A stretch of 64,000 nucleotides of DNA from an uncultured Collinsella sp. (GTDB lineage: Bacteria; Actinomycetota; Coriobacteriia; Coriobacteriales; Coriobacteriaceae): NCBI GenBank assembly GCA_900543025.1, contig UQPP01000001.1, forward strand, positions 53,537-117,536. Reading direction: 5' to 3'. The notes beneath the pieces are model-generated. The model was not told where the DNA came from and did no database searches. It worked only from the letters and a program-made list of their open reading frames with translations. Position numbers and translations under genes: made by a program. This document shows positions 50,115 through 58,851 of this stretch, piece by piece. Position 1 is the stretch's first letter. The number at the start of each line of letters is the position of its first letter.

Positions 50115-52031
50115 CTAGGCGCGCTCCTCGATAGCACCGTTTCTATATGCATCGAGCAGTTGGCGTAGGTCCTGGATCTGGCTGCGGATCTTGGCACCGG
50201 TATCGGTGTCGCTTACCATGCGGCGGCGGTCGGCCTCGTCAAAGCGGTTGGTCTCGCTCTCGATGTCTACATTGCGGGTAAGTGCCTCGGCAACCGTGGT
50301 AAAAGCTTGGTGCGACTTTAGGCGACATCCGCGCGAGCTGGAGATAAGCGTGTAGCCGGCGATGCCCGTCTTGGGGTGGTAGGCGCGGCAGAAGCCGCCA
50401 TCGATGACCAGCAGCTTGCCCTCGGCGCGGATGGGCTGCTCGCCCTTGGTGGTTTTAACGGGTGTGTGGCCGTTGATGATGTGGCCAGTCGGCGAACATG
50501 CCATGGGGGCAACGCCGAACTCGCGCATGATGTCGTCGCAGACCGAGGGCGACTTGGTAAGCGTAAAGTACGGGTCCATCGGCTCGACCCAGGTGCTCTT
50601 ATCGGCGATATAGGCGCGCTCAAAGGTACGCACCAGGCGTCCGCTGGCGGGTGAGTTAAAGCCGATCCACAGGTACCACATCCAGTCGAGGGCGTCGCGG
50701 TCGCCCACGCGCCAGGCGCGGCGGGCGATGCGGTCGCAAAAATCGAGATAATCACGGCCGGCGTGCCAGGTGCCCAGGCAGTTCATGCTGCTAAAGGTGC
50801 CGTCTTCGTTGAGCGGCGCGCAGCCATGGAACAGCAGGTTGCCGTTGGTGACCTTGTACATCGAGCCGTGGCTATAGAGGAAATCGATATGGCGATGCAG
50901 GTGATCGGCGGTGACAAACTCGGACACGAGCTTGTCCATGATGTGCTGTTCCTGGGGCGTGAGCATGTAGGGGTCCGCCGGATCGACGGTGGGGAAATCG
51001 TTGGTCGTGAGCGGCCACACACTGCCGTCGGCAAGCGTGACCGTGCCGGTGTCGTGGTCGATCTTGTCGAGCAGCAGGCGGTCGGTCATGTCGAACTCGG
51101 GGTGGCGCTGGATAATCTGGCCCTCGAGCTTAAAGAGCAGGACGTTAATGGCCTTGATCAGCGGGGTGATGGACTCACCGGCGGTGTAGGTGGCATCGGC
51201 AAAGGCGACGAGCTCGCGCAGCGAGATGCCGTAGTCGTTCTCGAGGATCTCGTAATTGTCGTAGCGCAGGTTGTTGCGCAGCACCGTGGCGATGCAGGCG
51301 GGCTCACCGGCCGCAGCACCCATCCACAGCAGGTCGTGGTTGCCCCACTGGATGTCGAGCGAATGGTAGGTGAGCAGGCGGTCCATAATCTTGGCAGCGC
51401 CGCCGCCACGGTCGAAGATATCGCCCACCAGGTGCAGGTGGTCGACGGCCAGGCGCTTGATGAGCGAGGCGAGCGACTCGATAAAGTCGTCGGCGCTTGC
51501 GGTCTCTAGGATGGACTCAACGATGCGCTCGTGATAGCGCACACGATAGTTGTTCTCGTCCGGATGCGTGTGCAGCAGCTCGTCGATGATGTAGGCGTAA
51601 TCGCGCGGGATAGCCTTACGCACCTTGGAGCGCGTATAGCGGCTCGAAAGCGAGCGGGCAACCATGATGAGCTGGTCGAGCATTGTCTTGTACCAGGTGG
51701 GGGAGTCCTCGCGCCGGCTGCGGACCAGCTCGATCTTCTCGCGCGGGTAGTAGATGAGCGTGCACAGCTCGCCCTTTTCGTCAAAGGAGAGCGTGTCGCC
51801 AAAGATCTCGTCGACATGTTCGCGCACGACACCCGAGCAGTTGTTGAGGATGTGCATAAAGGCTTCGTACTCGCCGTGCACGTCGCTCATAAAATGCTCG
51901 GTGCCTTTGGGCAGGTTGAGAATGGCCGAGAGATTGATAATCTCGGTAAACGCGGATTGCTCGGTGGGAAATTGTCTCGACAGCAGACGCAGATACTTAA
52001 AGTCTTGCGGGTTGCGATCGAATGCGACCAT
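50115..52031 (-). CDS. fbp: Class III fructose-1,6-bisphosphatase
   Basis: The 638-residue size and motifs fit the Firmicutes-type FBPase of the metallophosphatase superfamily. MSDVHGEYEAFMHIL, GDIFDRGG, WGNHDLLWMGAA and NGHTPV carry the metal and phosphate ligands. It catalyses the committed gluconeogenic step, from fructose 1,6-bisphosphate to fructose 6-phosphate. The start is ATG 52031, preceded by GGAAGG; a longer reading would run back into the leader. The leader has a strong 10-bp inverted repeat (52059-52088). Confidence 0.95.
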   Translation of the reverse strand: MVAFDRNPQDFKYLRLLSRQFPTEQSAFTEIINLSAILNLPKGTEHFMSDVHGEYEAFMHILNNCSGVVREHVDEIFGDTLSFDEKGELCTLIYYPREKIELVRSRREDSPTWYKTMLDQLIMVARSLSSRYTRSKVRKAIPRDYAYIIDELLHTHPDENNYRVRYHERIVESILETASADDFIESLASLIKRLAVDHLHLVGDIFDRGGGAAKIMDRLLTYHSLDIQWGNHDLLWMGAAAGEPACIATVLRNNLRYDNYEILENDYGISLRELVAFADATYTAGESITPLIKAINVLLFKLEGQIIQRHPEFDMTDRLLLDKIDHDTGTVTLADGSVWPLTTNDFPTVDPADPYMLTPQEQHIMDKLVSEFVTADHLHRHIDFLYSHGSMYKVTNGNLLFHGCAPLNEDGTFSSMNCLGTWHAGRDYLDFCDRIARRAWRVGDRDALDWMWYLWIGFNSPASGRLVRTFERAYIADKSTWVEPMDPYFTLTKSPSVCDDIMREFGVAPMACSPTGHIINGHTPVKTTKGEQPIRAEGKLLVIDGGFCRAYHPKTGIAGYTLISSSRGCRLKSHQAFTTVAEALTRNVDIESETNRFDEADRRRMVSDTDTGAKIRSQIQDLRQLLDAYRNGAIEERA

Positions 52032-52058
52032 GAAACACCTTCCAATATGGTTGGTAAA

Positions 52059-52088
52059 ACTGATAAACATCGTCAAACGTTTATCAGT
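52059..52088. repeat. Inverted repeat in the fbp leader
   Basis: ACTGATAAAC (52059-52068) and GTTTATCAGT (52079-52088) are perfect inverted copies, 28 bp upstream of the fbp start codon. It is a likely operator or leader hairpin. Confidence 0.6.
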
Positions 52089-52146
52089 ATGCGCCGGCTT
52101 TGTTTCGATTTAGCGCCGGTGGCTGAATTGTCGGCTGAACGGTTTG

Positions 52147-52160
52147 CTAAATCGATTTAG
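52147..52160. promoter_or_regulatory. Perfect 14-bp palindrome in the fbp/degV divergent region
   Basis: CTAAATCGATTTAG is a perfect palindrome; its half CGATTTAG recurs at 52106-52113. It is placed to act as an operator for fbp, degV or both. The rest of 52032-52350 shows no gene. Confidence 0.45.
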
Positions 52161-52350
52161 TTGAGGTTGATATGTCGGTTAAGTGGAGACGAAGGGGATG
52201 ATTTTGCTCATGTTGGCCCATGGCGGGGATGGGGATGTTGGTGATAAAGATATTCAATGCCAATGGTTCGAATTGGTAAATAGTGGACATTTGTATCGTA
52301 TTTAGGCTTGCTGTGCAATAATTTGCGTAGCAATACTTAAGGAGCCTCAT

Positions 52351-53241
52351 ATGAGTGATTTTGTCCTGACCTGTGAATCCGCTGCTGACCGAACCCGTGA
52401 GTTCTTTGCGTCGCGCAATATCCCTGTCGTGTGTTTTCACTACGAGATCGACGATGTTGTCCATGACGATGACCTGTATCAGTCGATTTCACCGGACGAG
52501 TTTTTTGCCCAGATTGCCGCGGGCGCCATGCCCAAGACGTCTCAGGTGAGCGTGGGTGAGTACGAGGAGTTTTGGGAGCCGTTTGTTGCCGAGGGTAAAG
52601 ACGTGCTGCATCTGACGCTGTCGTCGGGTATTTCGGGTACGTATGGTTCGGCTTGCGTTGCGGCGCAGATGCTCGCGGATCGCTATCCTCAGGGCGGCAA
52701 GGTGCGCGTCATCGATTCGCTGGCGGCGTCTTCGGGCTTTGGCCTATTGCTGGAATATGCCGCCGACGTGCGCGATAGCGGCGCTTCGCTCGACGAGACG
52801 GCCGCTTGGATTGAGGAGCATAAACTCTACCTTCACCACTGGTTCTTCTCGACCGATCTGTCGAGCTACCTGCGCGGCGGTCGCATTTCAGCCGCGAGCG
52901 CGATCATCGGCACGGCGCTTAAGATTTGCCCGCTTATGACGGTCGATTGCGAAGGCAAGCTGTCGCCACGTGAGAAGATCCGCACCAAGAAGCGCGCGAT
53001 TTCCGAGATGGCTAAGACCATGATGGCGCACGTGCAGGACGGTGCGGATTATTCGGGTAAGTGTATCTTGTCCCATTCGGCGTGCCGCGAGGATGCCGAG
53101 GCCGTTGCGGCACTGATTGAGGAACAAGTCCCGCAGCTCAAAGGCAAGATTGAGATCAATTGCATTGGTGCTCTGATCGGTTCGCACACCGGACCTGGTA
53201 CGGTGGCGCTCTTCTTTATGGGCGACAAGCGCGTGGATTAA
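52351..53241 (+). CDS. DegV-family fatty acid-binding protein
   Basis: A 296-residue protein of the DegV/FakB family, which binds a fatty acid and presents it to the kinase FakA. The N-terminal DSxxD-like block reads TCESAADRT, and TSQVSVGEYEEF, LTLSSGISGTYGSA and the closing GSHTGPGTVALFFMG are all family blocks that line the lipid site. AAGGAG lies 7 bases before ATG 52351. It is monocistronic; no fakA is in the window. Confidence 0.9.
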   Translation: MSDFVLTCESAADRTREFFASRNIPVVCFHYEIDDVVHDDDLYQSISPDEFFAQIAAGAMPKTSQVSVGEYEEFWEPFVAEGKDVLHLTLSSGISGTYGSACVAAQMLADRYPQGGKVRVIDSLAASSGFGLLLEYAADVRDSGASLDETAAWIEEHKLYLHHWFFSTDLSSYLRGGRISAASAIIGTALKICPLMTVDCEGKLSPREKIRTKKRAISEMAKTMMAHVQDGADYSGKCILSHSACREDAEAVAALIEEQVPQLKGKIEINCIGALIGSHTGPGTVALFFMGDKRVD

Positions 53242-53282
53242 TTCGCCCCATCACGTCGCTGCATGATTGCTCAAACGAAAAC

Positions 53283-53310
53283 GGCCTGCCTCACCTTTGT
53301 GAGGCGGGCC
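53283..53310. terminator. Bidirectional terminator after degV
   Basis: GGCCTGCCTCAC (53283-53294) pairs with GTGAGGCGGGCC (53299-53310) with one T-G pair. TTG follows on plus, and GTTTTCGTTT on minus, so it mainly serves the minus-strand gene at 53323. Confidence 0.75.
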
Positions 53311-53322
53311 TTGCTGTTTGGG

Positions 53323-54414
53323 TTAGCGTTTCTTGCCGCGGAAGAAGAAGCCGTGGAGCGATGGCTTGAGGCCGCGGTTGGCGCGGCGCTCCTCGATATG
53401 ATCGTGGATCGAAGCGACGCGCTCGATAACCTCGTCGGGAATCGGCACGTCGGGATTCATGTTCTCGACCTGGCTGACCTCGGCGGCGGCAACCTGGTCG
53501 ATAATGGGCACATCGTCGTGCGAGATGACGGGCGTGGCGTCTTCCTTCATCTTGCGGTAGCGCTGCATCATGTCGGTCTGTAGCTGCTGGGCCGAAGGCG
53601 GCGTCCAAATGATGGCGTTGGCGCCGGCGGCGATGGTCTCGCGGATGCTCTCGGGTGTTTTGCCGCCCGGTGCGATGAGCGGCAGGTTGGGATAGTGCTC
53701 GCGCAATTCGCGTAGGACCTGCGGCGTGTTCTTGCCGGCCGCGATGTTGAGGATCTTGGCGCCGGCGCGCACTTTGGCATGCGCGTCATCGTCGCAACGT
53801 ACGACCGTGGCGATGACGGGGATGTCGGCGATGTTGGTGATGTGCTCGACCATCTCGGCAGTGGCGGGGGAGTTGACCACGCAGCCCGCCGCGCCCTGCA
53901 TCTCGGAGACGGCTGCCATCTGTACGGAGCGCTTACCGGTCGTAGTTCCGCCGCCCACGCCTACAAAGACCGGGCACTCGGCGACGGTCAGCAGCGCCTG
54001 CGTAATGGCGGGCTGCGGCGTGAAGGGGTAAACGGCAAAGACGGCATCGGCGTTGGAGTTGCGGATGACCGCTACGTCGGTGGTGTAGATAAGCGACTTG
54101 ATACGACGACCGAAGAGCGTAAAGCCGCTGGCCTCCTCGATCTCGTCGGGCATGCGGAGGGCCGCCTTGCGCAGACGCCCGTCGATGGGCAGCGGCTCCA
54201 TGGGGAGCAGTCCGTTGGGGGTCACGGCTACCTGGGGCTCGGTGAACTCGTCTGCGAGCTCGACCTCGGAAAAATCGACCGAGGCGACGATGTCCTCGTG
54301 AACCTCGGCGGGAACATCGATGGGGGCTTGGTCGTTAGTCGCGGCAGGCGCGTCGAAGGAGCTGGTGCCGACAAAGGCGTCGACGCGCTCGTTTAGGTCG
54401 TTAAGGGTATTCAT
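53323..54414 (-). CDS. TIM-barrel-like protein of unknown function
   Basis: The family is not firmly recognised. The 363 residues have an acidic N-terminal 80, then a region (about 95-290) with regular beta-alpha units: VAVIRNSNADAVFAVYPF, PVFVGVGGGTTTG, AAGCVVNSPATAEMV, IPVIATVVR, AKILNIAAGKNT, LPLIAPGGKTPE and AIIWTPPS. This alternation and the Gly-rich turns resemble phosphate-binding TIM barrels such as KDPG-aldolase or ThiE-like folds. The end is basic (FFFRGKKR). The start codon lacks a clear ribosome site; a TAGAAT-like box lies close upstream. It is a single gene. Confidence 0.5.
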   Translation of the reverse strand: MNTLNDLNERVDAFVGTSSFDAPAATNDQAPIDVPAEVHEDIVASVDFSEVELADEFTEPQVAVTPNGLLPMEPLPIDGRLRKAALRMPDEIEEASGFTLFGRRIKSLIYTTDVAVIRNSNADAVFAVYPFTPQPAITQALLTVAECPVFVGVGGGTTTGKRSVQMAAVSEMQGAAGCVVNSPATAEMVEHITNIADIPVIATVVRCDDDAHAKVRAGAKILNIAAGKNTPQVLRELREHYPNLPLIAPGGKTPESIRETIAAGANAIIWTPPSAQQLQTDMMQRYRKMKEDATPVISHDDVPIIDQVAAAEVSQVENMNPDVPIPDEVIERVASIHDHIEERRANRGLKPSLHGFFFRGKKR

Positions 54415-54605
54415 GGGGGCTCGATTCTATGCGATGGTGGCCGGCAGGGCGCCGGCAGCGTTGTGCTTGCTAAATCGTTTGACGAGTTGATTTTTCCCCA
54501 CCGCGCCATCCGTTAGACCGAAGGGCCGGCGAACGTGAAGGAGCTGTGGTGGCGGGTATTGAGGTGCTATCTTGAATGTCCCGTTTAAAAGAGAGGTGAC
54601 GCGGT

Positions 54606-54776
54606 ATGGAATTCACAGCAATGTTGGGCTCGATTGGCCTGTGTGTGGGCGCAATCGTAGCCGCCGCGGTCATCTACTTTGTGGTTACGGCCATTAAAGG
54701 CAAAAGAGCCGAGCGCAAGGAACGCGAGGCACTTAAGCAGCACCGTGACCAGCAGGACAAGCGCGCACGGAGATAG
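54606..54776 (+). CDS. Small single-pass membrane protein (56 aa)
   Basis: ATG 54606 opens 56 codons ending in TAG 54774-54776. One hydrophobic helix (about residues 6-28, with IGLCVGAIVAAAVIYFVV) is followed by a highly charged tail (KGKRAERKEREALKQHRDQQ). AGAGAGG lies 8 bases before the ATG. Codon use is normal and it is divergent from the gene at 53323. The layout is common to small envelope or regulatory membrane proteins, but no family is known. Confidence 0.6.
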   Translation: MEFTAMLGSIGLCVGAIVAAAVIYFVVTAIKGKRAERKEREALKQHRDQQDKRARR

Positions 54777-54800
54777 TTTGTTGAGTTTTGAATCCGTGCG

Positions 54801-55904
54801 CTAGCTGCGTTTTCGGATCAGGGCGATGTAGAAGCCCTCAAAGTCGCGGCTGGGCGGGATGGTGAGCGTGCCGGGCATGCCGTTGGTGATGGCCGATACC
54901 TGACCCGCTGCGATTGCCTCGGTGAGAGCGTTGGACTCGATGCGCGGCTCCTCACTGGCTTCCTGGGCGCGGCGTGCTTCGCTTTCACTCGGCGTGCCGT
55001 CGAGGGGAATGAGCTCGCAGTCCATATGCTTGTCGAGGGCCTCTTGCAGGGCGTCCTCGTTTTCCTGCGGCATGATCGAACAGGTGGAATAGACGAGCGT
55101 GCCACCCGGCTTGAGAGCGCCCATGGCGCGGTCCAGAAGCGCGCGCTGCGAGCGGGCGCACTTGCCAAGCAGTTGCTCGGTCAGGCCGCGCAGGCTTTTC
55201 TCGTTGCCGCTGATGACGGTGCCCGTGCCGGTGCAGGGGGCGTCGAGCAGAATGCGGTCAAAGCGGAAGAACTCGTCGAGCTCGCGTGCGTCGATACGCA
55301 TGACGGGCACGTTTTTGGCGCCCTGGCGGTGGAGGTTGGCTTCGAGCTTCTCGGCGCGGGGAATGCTCATCTCGCAGGCCGTGAGGTGTGCCTGGCCCTG
55401 GGTGAGGGCGGCGACCTGCGTCGTCTTGCCACCGGGGGCCGCGCACATGTCCAGGATGTCCTCGCCGGCTTGAGCGCCCAGGACCAACGGTGGCATCATG
55501 GACGACAGGCTCTGCAAGTAAATCTTGCCGTCGCGGTAGATGTCGAGGTCCCACAGGTCGGAAACCTGGGCCTCGGACAGGATGAAAGCGTCCGGGTACC
55601 AGGCAACGGTTTGGTGGGCGATGCCGGCCTCGTCGAGTGCAGTGGCGATGTCCTCGGCGGTCGCCTTGAGCGTGTTGGCGCGCAGCGTGACCGGGCGTGT
55701 GGCCGCGGCACCGAAGCCCTCGATCATGAGCTCGGCATCGGTGGGCGTGTAGGCGCCGGCGACCGTGTCGACCATAAAGCGCGGCAGGTCGGCGGCGCAG
55801 GGAAGGGCGGCAAGCTGGTCGGAAAGCTCGGTAGCGGCAAACTGCCTGAGCTTGAGCTCGGCCTTAACCTGCTTTTTTTGCTTACGACGACGCGGCTTGG
55901 ACAT
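54801..55904 (-). CDS. RsmB/RsmF-type RNA m5C methyltransferase
   Basis: A 367-residue NOL1/NOP2/Sun-family enzyme that methylates cytosine in rRNA using SAM. The SAM site DMCAAPGGKTTQ, the catalytic DAPCTGTG and the second cysteine in YSTCS are all present. A basic N-terminus (KPRRRKQKKQ) and a short C-terminal domain ending DFEGFYIALIRK resemble RsmF-like proteins. The target cytosine is not certain. GGAAGGAAAG precedes the ATG. It lies 59 bp downstream of the MetRS gene on the same strand. Confidence 0.88.
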   Translation of the reverse strand: MSKPRRRKQKKQVKAELKLRQFAATELSDQLAALPCAADLPRFMVDTVAGAYTPTDAELMIEGFGAAATRPVTLRANTLKATAEDIATALDEAGIAHQTVAWYPDAFILSEAQVSDLWDLDIYRDGKIYLQSLSSMMPPLVLGAQAGEDILDMCAAPGGKTTQVAALTQGQAHLTACEMSIPRAEKLEANLHRQGAKNVPVMRIDARELDEFFRFDRILLDAPCTGTGTVISGNEKSLRGLTEQLLGKCARSQRALLDRAMGALKPGGTLVYSTCSIMPQENEDALQEALDKHMDCELIPLDGTPSESEARRAQEASEEPRIESNALTEAIAAGQVSAITNGMPGTLTIPPSRDFEGFYIALIRKRS

Positions 55905-55963
55905 CCGTCTTTCCTTCCCGTCCCAAATTGATTACTTTCCGGGCACGCCGCTACTGGCGTGCT

Positions 55964-58114
55964 TTAGTACTGGCTCTCGTGCTTGCTGAAGAAGTCGAAG
56001 CGCGGGGGCAGCGGCTTTACGCGGTGCTCGCCGGGCTTCTCGCCCAGGCTCTCAACAAACTCGTCCGTGGAGGCGAAGATGTTGTCCCAGCTAAAGAAGG
56101 CGACCGGATCGGCGTCGAAGTACTCGCAGATGAGCTCGCAGCCGGCCGGCACAATACCATGCATGAGCACGGTCGCCACGCGCAGCTCGGTGAAGGCGTC
56201 GACGAGGGCCTGCTTCATGGCGGCGTTGGCCGGCTCACCCTCGAGCTTGTTGGCGGCCTTGGAGGCGTCGCTCCAGCGCTTGTTGGCGGCGCGTAGGTAG
56301 TCGTCGCACACGGCGAGCGCGCGGTGCGTCTCGAACTTGTACATGGCCTGCTCGAAGGCAAGGGCGGCCTGCTCGGCAGCCTCGACCACGGCAGCAGAGG
56401 CTGCGCCGGCCGGAATGCAACCGTTGCGATAGGGGCTCTCGTCGCCCTCCTTGACGGCAACGCCGTAGAAGCAGCTGCGGGCTAAGCGGTTGAACACGCC
56501 GGTCAAAAGGGCGCTCTCCTTAAGGGCCGGATCGATAACGCGCTTGTCGTCGCAGGCGCGCACCTCGTTGCCGTCCTTGTCCTTGCCGGTCACGCGCGTG
56601 TCATATGCCTTGGGGCTAAAGCTCACCGGCTTCTCGGACAGACCGAGCGACAGCCAATGCGCGCGCATCTGCTCGCAGGTGTAGTGGTTGAGCAGGTCAT
56701 CTGCCGGCGGGGGAGGCGTCTGCGAGGACGAGCTCGCCTTTTTGCCCATGTAGAGCAGGTGGTAGCAGGCGCTGACGGTGCTCTGCGTGAGGTCCCAACC
56801 CAGGGCCTCCCACATGGCGGTCTGCGCGATGCAGTAGAAGTAGATGTTGTCCTGGCCGATGAACTGATAGATCTGTGCGTCGTCAGAGCACCACCAGTCG
56901 CGCCAGTCGAGCGAGCTGTGCTGGTAGGTGGGCGCGGGGACCTGCGTGGAATCGGCGGCGGGCTCGCCCATGAGGGCGGCATCCTGGGCGGCGACACCCT
57001 CGGTTACGCCAGCGGCGCGGGCATCGCGTGCGAGCACGGTGCGCGTATAGCTGATGGGCGCCCACAGGCTCTCGGGCCAGCACCAGCAGGTGACGTCGGT
57101 CACGCCGTCGACCTCGGGTACCGGAACGCCCCAGTCGATGTTGCCGGTGATGCGGAAGGGCACGAGCGCCTTGCCGCTGCGGAAGCGCACACCGCCGTTG
57201 GCGAGCACCGCGTGGGCGTCGTCGCGCTCCTTCCAGCTGGGGAAGGTGACGGTAAAGCTGCTCTTGTTGCCCTCGGGCTCCAGCACGGTGTGCTCGGGCA
57301 GCTGGTCCTCGACGGCGTCGAAGGCCTCGCGAAACTTGTTCTGAATGTAGAGCTGTGCCGGCAGCAGCCATTCTTCCATGGTCTTGGAGACCACGGAGCG
57401 AACCTGCGGGTTCTGGGCGAGCTTGGCGGTGTAGGCCTTCATAAAGTCGAGGTAGGCCGGCAGGTCAAAGTAGAGGTTGTCGACCGGGCGCAGCTCGGGT
57501 ACCTCGCCGGTGAGCTGGCTCTTGGGCGCGATGAGCTCCTCGGGCTCAAACTGGTGACCCAGGTCGCACTCGTCGGCGTACGCCTTCTCGGACTTGCAGC
57601 CCTGGATGGGGCAGCGGCCGATGACCTGGCGGCCGTTGAGGAACGTGCCGGCCTTGGCATCGTAGAACTGCAGCGTGGAGCGCTTGGAGATGGTGCCCTG
57701 CTCGTGCAGGCGCTCGATAATCTCGGCGGTAACCTCGTTGTGAATCTGCGCAGCCGGCTCTAGGCCCGAGCCGCCGTAGATATCGCAGCTGATGTTGTAG
57801 TTGTTGAGGGTCGCGGCCTGGCGAGAGTGATTGGACTCGACATACTCGCCGATGGACTTGTCGTAGCCTTCGTTCTCCTTGAGCTTGCGGTAGCTCTCCA
57901 TGATGGGCGAACCGTAGCAGTCGGTGCCCGAGGTGAAGATGACGTTCTCGCGGCCCAGGCGGTCGCGCAGGAAGCGGGCGAAGAAGTCGGCCGGGACAAA
58001 GACGCCGCCAACGTGGCCAAAGTGAAGGCCCTTGTTGCCGTAGGGCTCGCCGGCGGTAACGATGGCGCGGCGAGGCCAACTGGGACGGTCGTTCATGGAG
58101 TATTTGGATGCCAT
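55964..58114 (-). CDS. metG: Class I aminoacyl-tRNA synthetase, MetRS-like with divergent KMSKS
   Basis: The 716-residue protein has the MetRS architecture: TAGEPYGNKGLHFGHVGG (HIGH equivalent HFGH), a zinc knuckle CPIQGC with DECDLGH in the connective region, the conserved QFIGQDNIYFYCIAQ block before the signature, and a helical anticodon domain after residue 540. The KMSKS loop reads KKASSSSQTPPP, clearly altered, and the insert between residues 255 and 400 is larger than in standard MetRS. It most likely charges tRNA(Met), since no other synthetase fits, but it could be a specialised paralogue. GAAGGAG precedes ATG 58114. Confidence 0.78.
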   Translation of the reverse strand: MASKYSMNDRPSWPRRAIVTAGEPYGNKGLHFGHVGGVFVPADFFARFLRDRLGRENVIFTSGTDCYGSPIMESYRKLKENEGYDKSIGEYVESNHSRQAATLNNYNISCDIYGGSGLEPAAQIHNEVTAEIIERLHEQGTISKRSTLQFYDAKAGTFLNGRQVIGRCPIQGCKSEKAYADECDLGHQFEPEELIAPKSQLTGEVPELRPVDNLYFDLPAYLDFMKAYTAKLAQNPQVRSVVSKTMEEWLLPAQLYIQNKFREAFDAVEDQLPEHTVLEPEGNKSSFTVTFPSWKERDDAHAVLANGGVRFRSGKALVPFRITGNIDWGVPVPEVDGVTDVTCWCWPESLWAPISYTRTVLARDARAAGVTEGVAAQDAALMGEPAADSTQVPAPTYQHSSLDWRDWWCSDDAQIYQFIGQDNIYFYCIAQTAMWEALGWDLTQSTVSACYHLLYMGKKASSSSQTPPPPADDLLNHYTCEQMRAHWLSLGLSEKPVSFSPKAYDTRVTGKDKDGNEVRACDDKRVIDPALKESALLTGVFNRLARSCFYGVAVKEGDESPYRNGCIPAGAASAAVVEAAEQAALAFEQAMYKFETHRALAVCDDYLRAANKRWSDASKAANKLEGEPANAAMKQALVDAFTELRVATVLMHGIVPAGCELICEYFDADPVAFFSWDNIFASTDEFVESLGEKPGEHRVKPLPPRFDFFSKHESQY

Positions 58115-58246
58115 GGGACTCCTTCACATATGGTGAGAGCGCACCCGGGCACAGGGCCTGGCGACGCGGTGGTCAATTCGTGCATATCGTTCGACATTAT
58201 CGCACATGCGGACGGGTACGTGACAGGGGCGCTATCCTAAGATGCT

Positions 58247-58816
58247 ATGAATGAGATTTCCAACATACATGCGTTTGAGGACGAGGATTTTCTGCACGCC
58301 TGCTTTGTGTGGGGGATGGCCGTGCTTGGCGCATTTGCCGTGTGTCTGGTGCCGGTGTTTATGCTGCTGGGCGGGCCCGCGGACCTGGATGCGGCGGATG
58401 CGGGCGGTTGGACGGCCGTTTTGGGCTGGATAGTCGGCTTGGCTGCGGTTTCGGCGGCGTCATTTGCCGTGCATGAGTTGGTGCACGGTGTGTTTTTTAA
58501 GCTGCTGGCGCCTGCGGGCGCGCAGGTGACCTTTGGGGCAAATCGCGAGACGGCGATGATCTATGCCTGCGCCGAGGGCGTTGTGTATTCGCGCATGCGG
58601 TACGTGGCGGTTTGCCTGGCGCCGACGGTTGTTGTGACGGCGGCGTTTGCCCTGGGGTTTGCGTTCTCGGGCTATCCGCTGCTGTGCTACCTGGCGGCCG
58701 GCTTGCATTTGTCGGGTTGTGTGGGCGATTGGTATTACGTGCGGACCATTTTGCGCGACCGCCGCATTGTCGCCTGCGAGGACACGTCCTTTGGCGTGCG
58801 CTTTTTCGCAAGGTAG
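58247..58816 (+). CDS. DUF3267 membrane metalloprotease-like protein
   Basis: A 189-residue protein with about four hydrophobic segments and the zinc motif HELVH (in AVHELVHGVFF), as in DUF3267 proteins, thought to be intramembrane or membrane-bound metalloproteases. A third ligand may be in LHLSGCVGDWYYV. A TATCCT box ends only 9 bases before ATG 58247 and no ribosome site is seen, so the mRNA may be nearly leaderless. It is followed 35 bp later by queH, so the three genes to queA may share transcripts. Confidence 0.7.
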   Translation: MNEISNIHAFEDEDFLHACFVWGMAVLGAFAVCLVPVFMLLGGPADLDAADAGGWTAVLGWIVGLAAVSAASFAVHELVHGVFFKLLAPAGAQVTFGANRETAMIYACAEGVVYSRMRYVAVCLAPTVVVTAAFALGFAFSGYPLLCYLAAGLHLSGCVGDWYYVRTILRDRRIVACEDTSFGVRFFAR

Positions 58817-58851
58817 TCTTTTGGGATGATTTTTCTGGGACGGGGATGTTG

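Noticed and set aside
54541..54594. 17-codon frame with two Trp codons before the small membrane protein
   Set aside because: No ribosome site, and it ends within the likely promoter/leader; length fits chance.
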